Shown piece after piece: positions 60,777-64,000 of a stretch of DNA of 64,000 bases (positions are counted from its first letter, which is position 1; each line of letters starts with the position of its first letter). Source of the stretch: a bacterium (GTDB taxonomy: Bacteria; JAJVIF01); NCBI GenBank assembly GCA_022072165.1, contig JAJVIF010000001.1:1630575-1694574 (forward strand), written 5' to 3'. Under the pieces are notes generated by a model. The model made no database searches, was not told the origin of the DNA, and was given only the letters and a program-made list of their open reading frames with translations. The translations under genes were made by a program, and so were the position numbers.

Positions 60777-63671
60777 TTACTGCCAGCCGGTGGGCGGGAA
60801 GTTCCCGGCGGTGCCGTGGATGGCGATAATCCCGGTCCCGAAGGAGGGGCCCATCGCGGCATAGAGCCAGTTGTTCAGTCCCACAGAGCCGTTGTTCATG
60901 CCGATGTCGCAGCAGCCGAACGGATCCCAGTTCTGGGACGTGGACTGCGTCAAATCGGCGGTGAAGATCCGGACTTCCGGCTCGGGATCCGTGTTCGGGA
61001 TCATCCGGTTGCCATAGACCACGATCTGCCGGTCGGCGTTGCTCAGTGGCGAGATGGCCGCGCCGGTGGTGTCGCGGGAGTCGATGTGAATGTCACCGTA
61101 CTGGTTCTGAGTGGTGGAGTAATTCAGGGCGAACCCTGCACTCCGCGTAGAGGAAGAACCATCGCAGGCGACCTTGTAGATGTACGCGTTGCTGGCAGCC
61201 GCTTCCTGGCTCTGCGCCAGGATATAGAGGAAGCCACTGTAGGCGTTCACTTCAAAGTCATGGACCTTGATGTTTGTCGCCGGCGTGCCGCCCGTCGGGT
61301 TCATCGGCTGGGAGATGGTCTTCAGGTCGATGGGGAAGGGGCAGCTGGTTTCTTCCGCGTAGGAACCACCAGTCAGCTTGTGGAGGATGTTGTTCTGGTC
61401 GATGTACCAGACATTCCCTGCCGCGTCCACATCCATCGCGATCACCCGGTTCGCACCGGTCGAGATGGTGGTGTGACTCGCGTAGGGAATGACTCCAGTC
61501 AGATCAAAGTACCGAATGTTCGCCGCCCCGCCAGTCGCACCGTAGTTGTACAGCGGGTTATTGCGACCCGTGCCGATCTGCGAGGTGACATATGTCGAGT
61601 AGAAGACGCGGTTGGTCGCACTGACATCAATCTGGTTTACCTGGCTCGTAGCCGGGAATCCTGAAGTGACCGTAAAAATAGAGGCGCCAGCGTTGGGGGC
61701 CGCTGCGGTCGCTACAAACACCACCAGGTCAGCCGTCGCGGCGGCTTTCTGCTGGACGATCACGCCACCGTTGGGATGCACGATCCCTGACTTCATCCCT
61801 TCCATGTCCTGCGGGCAGAAGGTCGCGCTGTAGTTGTAGAACCCGCCCACGCCGGTGTAGCCCAGGCCCGAGGTCAGCGGAGTCGCCACGAATGGAGCAG
61901 TCGGGCAGTTCTGCAGCACCTGAATAGACTGTGTGGGAGTGAGCTGGGTGAAGGTGGTGCCATCATCCAGCCGCACCGGGACCTGGCGGTTGTCCGGGGC
62001 AGGACCATTGAAGGTGAACGTGATGGGCGAGGCAAGCGGCACCGTCGCCGGATACGGCGAGTTGACGGTCGTCGCCAGCGTGTAGGTGCCATCGTTGTCC
62101 CAGTCCACGAGGATGTCGATGGGGTCGCCATCGTCATCGTTCGGGGCCGTGACCGTCAGGCCAAACGCGCAGTTCTCCGCGACCGTTGCCGCGTCCATCG
62201 CGTAAGTCCCGGTGGGGGCGGCATTGTCGGGGAGCATTTCCACGGTGAACGCCTGATAGGTGACGGGATCCGGGGTGCTCGGCAGGGGAGCGAGGGACTC
62301 ATTGAGTCCGATGGTCAGGCCGGTCTGCGGATCGGTCGCGCGGACCATCCCCTTGTAGAACCCAGCTACCTGACCGGAGCCAGCGAGCTTGGTGACCAGG
62401 GTGCTGTAGTACAGCGCATCGCCAGGGCGCCCGCTGTCCTCATCCACATCGCCGCCGACGCCGGAGTCGTCATCGACCACGGTCGAGGCATCCGCCGTCA
62501 CCGTCGCATCACCCAGGACATCCGGGATGCAGACATCGAGGGTCGGGGTGCCCGACTCGCCCTGCGCCACGTTGGTGAAGCTGGAGTCGTTCGCCAGATC
62601 CGCCTCGGCGGACTCGGTCGCCCGGGCATCCCAGTCTTCCACATGGAAGCTCATGGTCTGCGCGGAGATCGTGTTGGCGATGAAGCCAGCGGTTTCGGGC
62701 AGGACGGTGATCTTGCCGGCATCCAGGGCTCCGTGGGGCATCCGATAGGCGAAGAGGCTCGCATCCGGACTTGCCGGAGGCAGGCGATTGGCCTTCTTCT
62801 GCGCCGCCGTCGCACCACCACGCGGATCGTTGTAGACCGCGATGATGGAGACATCGAGGCTGAATCCACCCGTGAGGGCCGCTTTATTCAGGCTCATGGT
62901 GTTGGTGACTGACTGGCCCTGGTGCATGACGCCATAGCCGGTCCAGCCGTTGTTGCCCGTACCGAACTCACTCCGGGTCCAGCCATCGCTGCCGAAGTTG
63001 CCAGTGACATCGCCGCCGTTGGACACGCCCACGCGGGGATCCAGCGACTCATCCACGAGCTGCTTGTACGGGTAGGTGTTGGCGGTGCCGGAGGTCGTCA
63101 GCAGCCCGCCGGGGCTGAAGTACGCATCGGCGTTCGCCACCAGGTCCGTATTCGCCACGCGGTCGGTGAAGTAGGTGTTCCCACTCGCCGGCGCATCGGC
63201 CATGATCAGGACCATCCCCGCCACGCCAAGGTCGGCGCGGTTGGTGGACCCGTTGGGGGTCCCGGTGGGGTTATTCGGGGCCGGGAACGGATGCTTGACC
63301 ACATAGCCCAGGTCGATGGTGGTCGCCGTGGCCGTAATGCCCGTGATCGCGAAGGACCCGGCATTCAGGAAGCTGTCGATCGAGAGCAGATACAGATCGT
63401 CGTTGGCCGCGACCGTCCGGGTCTCCTTGAGCCGGCTGGTCGCCTGCAGCGAGACCGGATCAATATCCAGCGTGTAGATCGCCAGCGCAGCGGTCGCCAG
63501 GTCCCCATTGATAAACGGGGTACCGAGCGCACCACTGGCGCCCAGAGCAGCCTGGGGCAGTGTGGCGGAATCCGGTGCGGTCTGCGGAGCCGTCACCGGA
63601 GAGCCACTCCCCGAGCACCCAAGCGTGGCGAGCAGCGCGGATGCCGCCAGCCACCAGGTGAGATTGCGCAT
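60777..63671 (-). CDS. Large lipoprotein P8: N-module, PKD-like domain, class 2 C-terminal domain
   Basis: A 964-residue lipoprotein. Signal peptide 1-18, lipidated Cys 19. The N-module spans about 55-478: NRADLGVAGM at 144-153, GYGVMHQGQ at 245-253, NDPRGG at 281-286, AYRMPHGALD at 308-317, EDWDARATESAEADL at 345-359, GESGTPTLDVCIPDVLGDA at 371-389, DDDSGVGGDVDEDSGRPGD at 400-418, TYQAFTVEM at 471-479. A PKD-like domain (about 483-587) and the class 2 domain (about 600-964) follow, the latter with VNQIDVSATNRVFYST, NVWYIDQNNILHKL and YKVACDGS, ending PPTGWQ. The upstream AGGAGGACATC is the same as for P7, so P7 and P8 are recent duplicates at the 5' end. Exposed or periplasm-facing location is inferred; no enzyme motif is seen. 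Confidence 0.87.
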   Translation of the reverse strand: MRNLTWWLAASALLATLGCSGSGSPVTAPQTAPDSATLPQAALGASGALGTPFINGDLATAALAIYTLDIDPVSLQATSRLKETRTVAANDDLYLLSIDSFLNAGSFAITGITATATTIDLGYVVKHPFPAPNNPTGTPNGSTNRADLGVAGMVLIMADAPASGNTYFTDRVANTDLVANADAYFSPGGLLTTSGTANTYPYKQLVDESLDPRVGVSNGGDVTGNFGSDGWTRSEFGTGNNGWTGYGVMHQGQSVTNTMSLNKAALTGGFSLDVSIIAVYNDPRGGATAAQKKANRLPPASPDASLFAYRMPHGALDAGKITVLPETAGFIANTISAQTMSFHVEDWDARATESAEADLANDSSFTNVAQGESGTPTLDVCIPDVLGDATVTADASTVVDDDSGVGGDVDEDSGRPGDALYYSTLVTKLAGSGQVAGFYKGMVRATDPQTGLTIGLNESLAPLPSTPDPVTYQAFTVEMLPDNAAPTGTYAMDAATVAENCAFGLTVTAPNDDDGDPIDILVDWDNDGTYTLATTVNSPYPATVPLASPITFTFNGPAPDNRQVPVRLDDGTTFTQLTPTQSIQVLQNCPTAPFVATPLTSGLGYTGVGGFYNYSATFCPQDMEGMKSGIVHPNGGVIVQQKAAATADLVVFVATAAAPNAGASIFTVTSGFPATSQVNQIDVSATNRVFYSTYVTSQIGTGRNNPLYNYGATGGAANIRYFDLTGVIPYASHTTISTGANRVIAMDVDAAGNVWYIDQNNILHKLTGGSYAEETSCPFPIDLKTISQPMNPTGGTPATNIKVHDFEVNAYSGFLYILAQSQEAAASNAYIYKVACDGSSSTRSAGFALNYSTTQNQYGDIHIDSRDTTGAAISPLSNADRQIVVYGNRMIPNTDPEPEVRIFTADLTQSTSQNWDPFGCCDIGMNNGSVGLNNWLYAAMGPSFGTGIIAIHGTAGNFPPTGWQ

Positions 63672-63913
63672 GATGTCCTCCTGCGAAGCAGTCGAGAGTA
63701 AGTGGGACGTAACCAGTCAGTGCCGGGGGCTGCACTGGACCTGGGACACGCGGCGTGACCGGGTGTCGCCAACCCGCCGATCCTGCGTGACGGCAGGCCG
63801 GGGGCGAAGAGTCAGTTCAGCTGGGCACTGGTGCGGTGTCAACCCATAGGCTGCCACACCTCCGACCTCATCTGAGGGCAGAGTACGAATGCGGGACGCT
63901 TAGGGATGTCGGC

Positions 63914-63943
63914 ATTATGCCCGAAAAGCCCTGTCCAATGCAA
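63914..63943 (-). promoter_or_regulatory. Candidate P8 promoter
   Basis: TTGCAT, an 18-base spacer and CATAATGC on the minus strand. The pattern agrees with TTGCGT-18-GATAATGC upstream of P7. Confidence 0.5.
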
Positions 63944-63970
63944 CCGGGAATCAAACGGCAGCGCATCAGC

Positions 63971-63996
63971 AAACCGACCCCCGGGAGTCCCGGGGG
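63971..63996 (-). terminator. Terminator of a gene beyond the right edge
   Basis: CCCCCGGG, loop ACT, CCCGGGGG on the minus strand, then TCGGTTT. It stands upstream of the P8 promoter, so it must serve a minus-strand gene that ends just past position 64000. Confidence 0.6.
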
Positions 63997-64000
63997 CCGT

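Larger units (their letters stand above)
63672..64000. other. Gap upstream of P8
   Basis: No gene is seen. On the minus strand TTGCAT (63938-63943), 18 bases and CATAAT (63914-63919) form the candidate P8 promoter, giving a leader of about 240 bases. At the far end a terminator lies at 63971-63996. Confidence 0.55.

Noticed and set aside
40203-63671. Mobile element or prophage carrying the lipoprotein array
   Set aside because: No transposase, integrase, att-like repeats or phage genes; composition equals the surroundings and tyrS lies inside.
1-64000. CRISPR array or rRNA genes
   Set aside because: No short direct repeats with regular unique spacers and no rRNA-like sequence were seen.

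Overview
The window is GC-rich chromosomal DNA (roughly two thirds G+C by eye) from a bacterium. It carries dnaA, leuS, serS, tyrS, dprA, rsmI, ymdB, dinB and a five-tRNA cluster, with no phage, insertion sequence, CRISPR array or rRNA. A heptose-phosphate kinase (rfaE1), many lipoproteins whose lipobox Cys is not followed by Asp, a sigma-54-type response regulator and the futalosine menaquinone gene mqnC point to a diderm outside the best-known phyla. I cannot name the phylum from the sequence alone.

Layout. 1-3170: tail of an unknown gene, a LuxE-like acyl-protein synthetase coupled to a class III aminotransferase, and a PaaI-type thioesterase. 3199-5251: dnaA and a 619-bp gap with DnaA boxes, a candidate origin. 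5252-11529: a tight plus-strand operon (deoxyhypusine-synthase-like protein, rfaE1, DUF3084 protein, an unknown conserved protein, CPBP protease, mqnC). 11538-21316: dinB, an aspartyl protease, then a minus-strand run (response regulator, larC, two glycosyltransferases, a hypothetical protein, a MoaC-MoaB fusion) and ymdB. 21313-22994: an AbiE-type toxin-antitoxin pair with a clear palindromic operator. 23229-38696: leuS, a large lipoprotein (P1), rsmI, a secreted propeller-like protein, a sigma-54 regulator, dprA, a STAS-like protein, serS, tRNAs for Phe, Asp, Glu, Lys and Leu, and a G5/3D-domain protein. 38848-40056: an asparaginase.

40203-63671 is the most unusual part: seven very large paralogous lipoproteins (P2-P8, about 930-1030 residues each), all on the minus strand and interrupted only by tyrS and one small lipoprotein gene. 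An eighth, more divergent member (P1) lies at 26000-28801. All share an N-terminal module of about 420-450 residues that I do not recognise, with hallmark motifs such as AYRMPHGALD, GYGVLHQGQ and WDARATET. This is joined, often through a PKD-like domain, to one of three different propeller-like C-terminal domains. P6 is broken by a single-base frameshift. A terminator at the right edge suggests that another minus-strand gene ends just beyond the window.

A second theme is transcription. At least eight genes have a TANNNT-type -10 hexamer only 6-9 bases before the ATG, which predicts leaderless mRNAs. The large lipoprotein genes instead have good Shine-Dalgarno sequences, and the two whose promoters can be proposed with some support (P7, P8) have long leaders.
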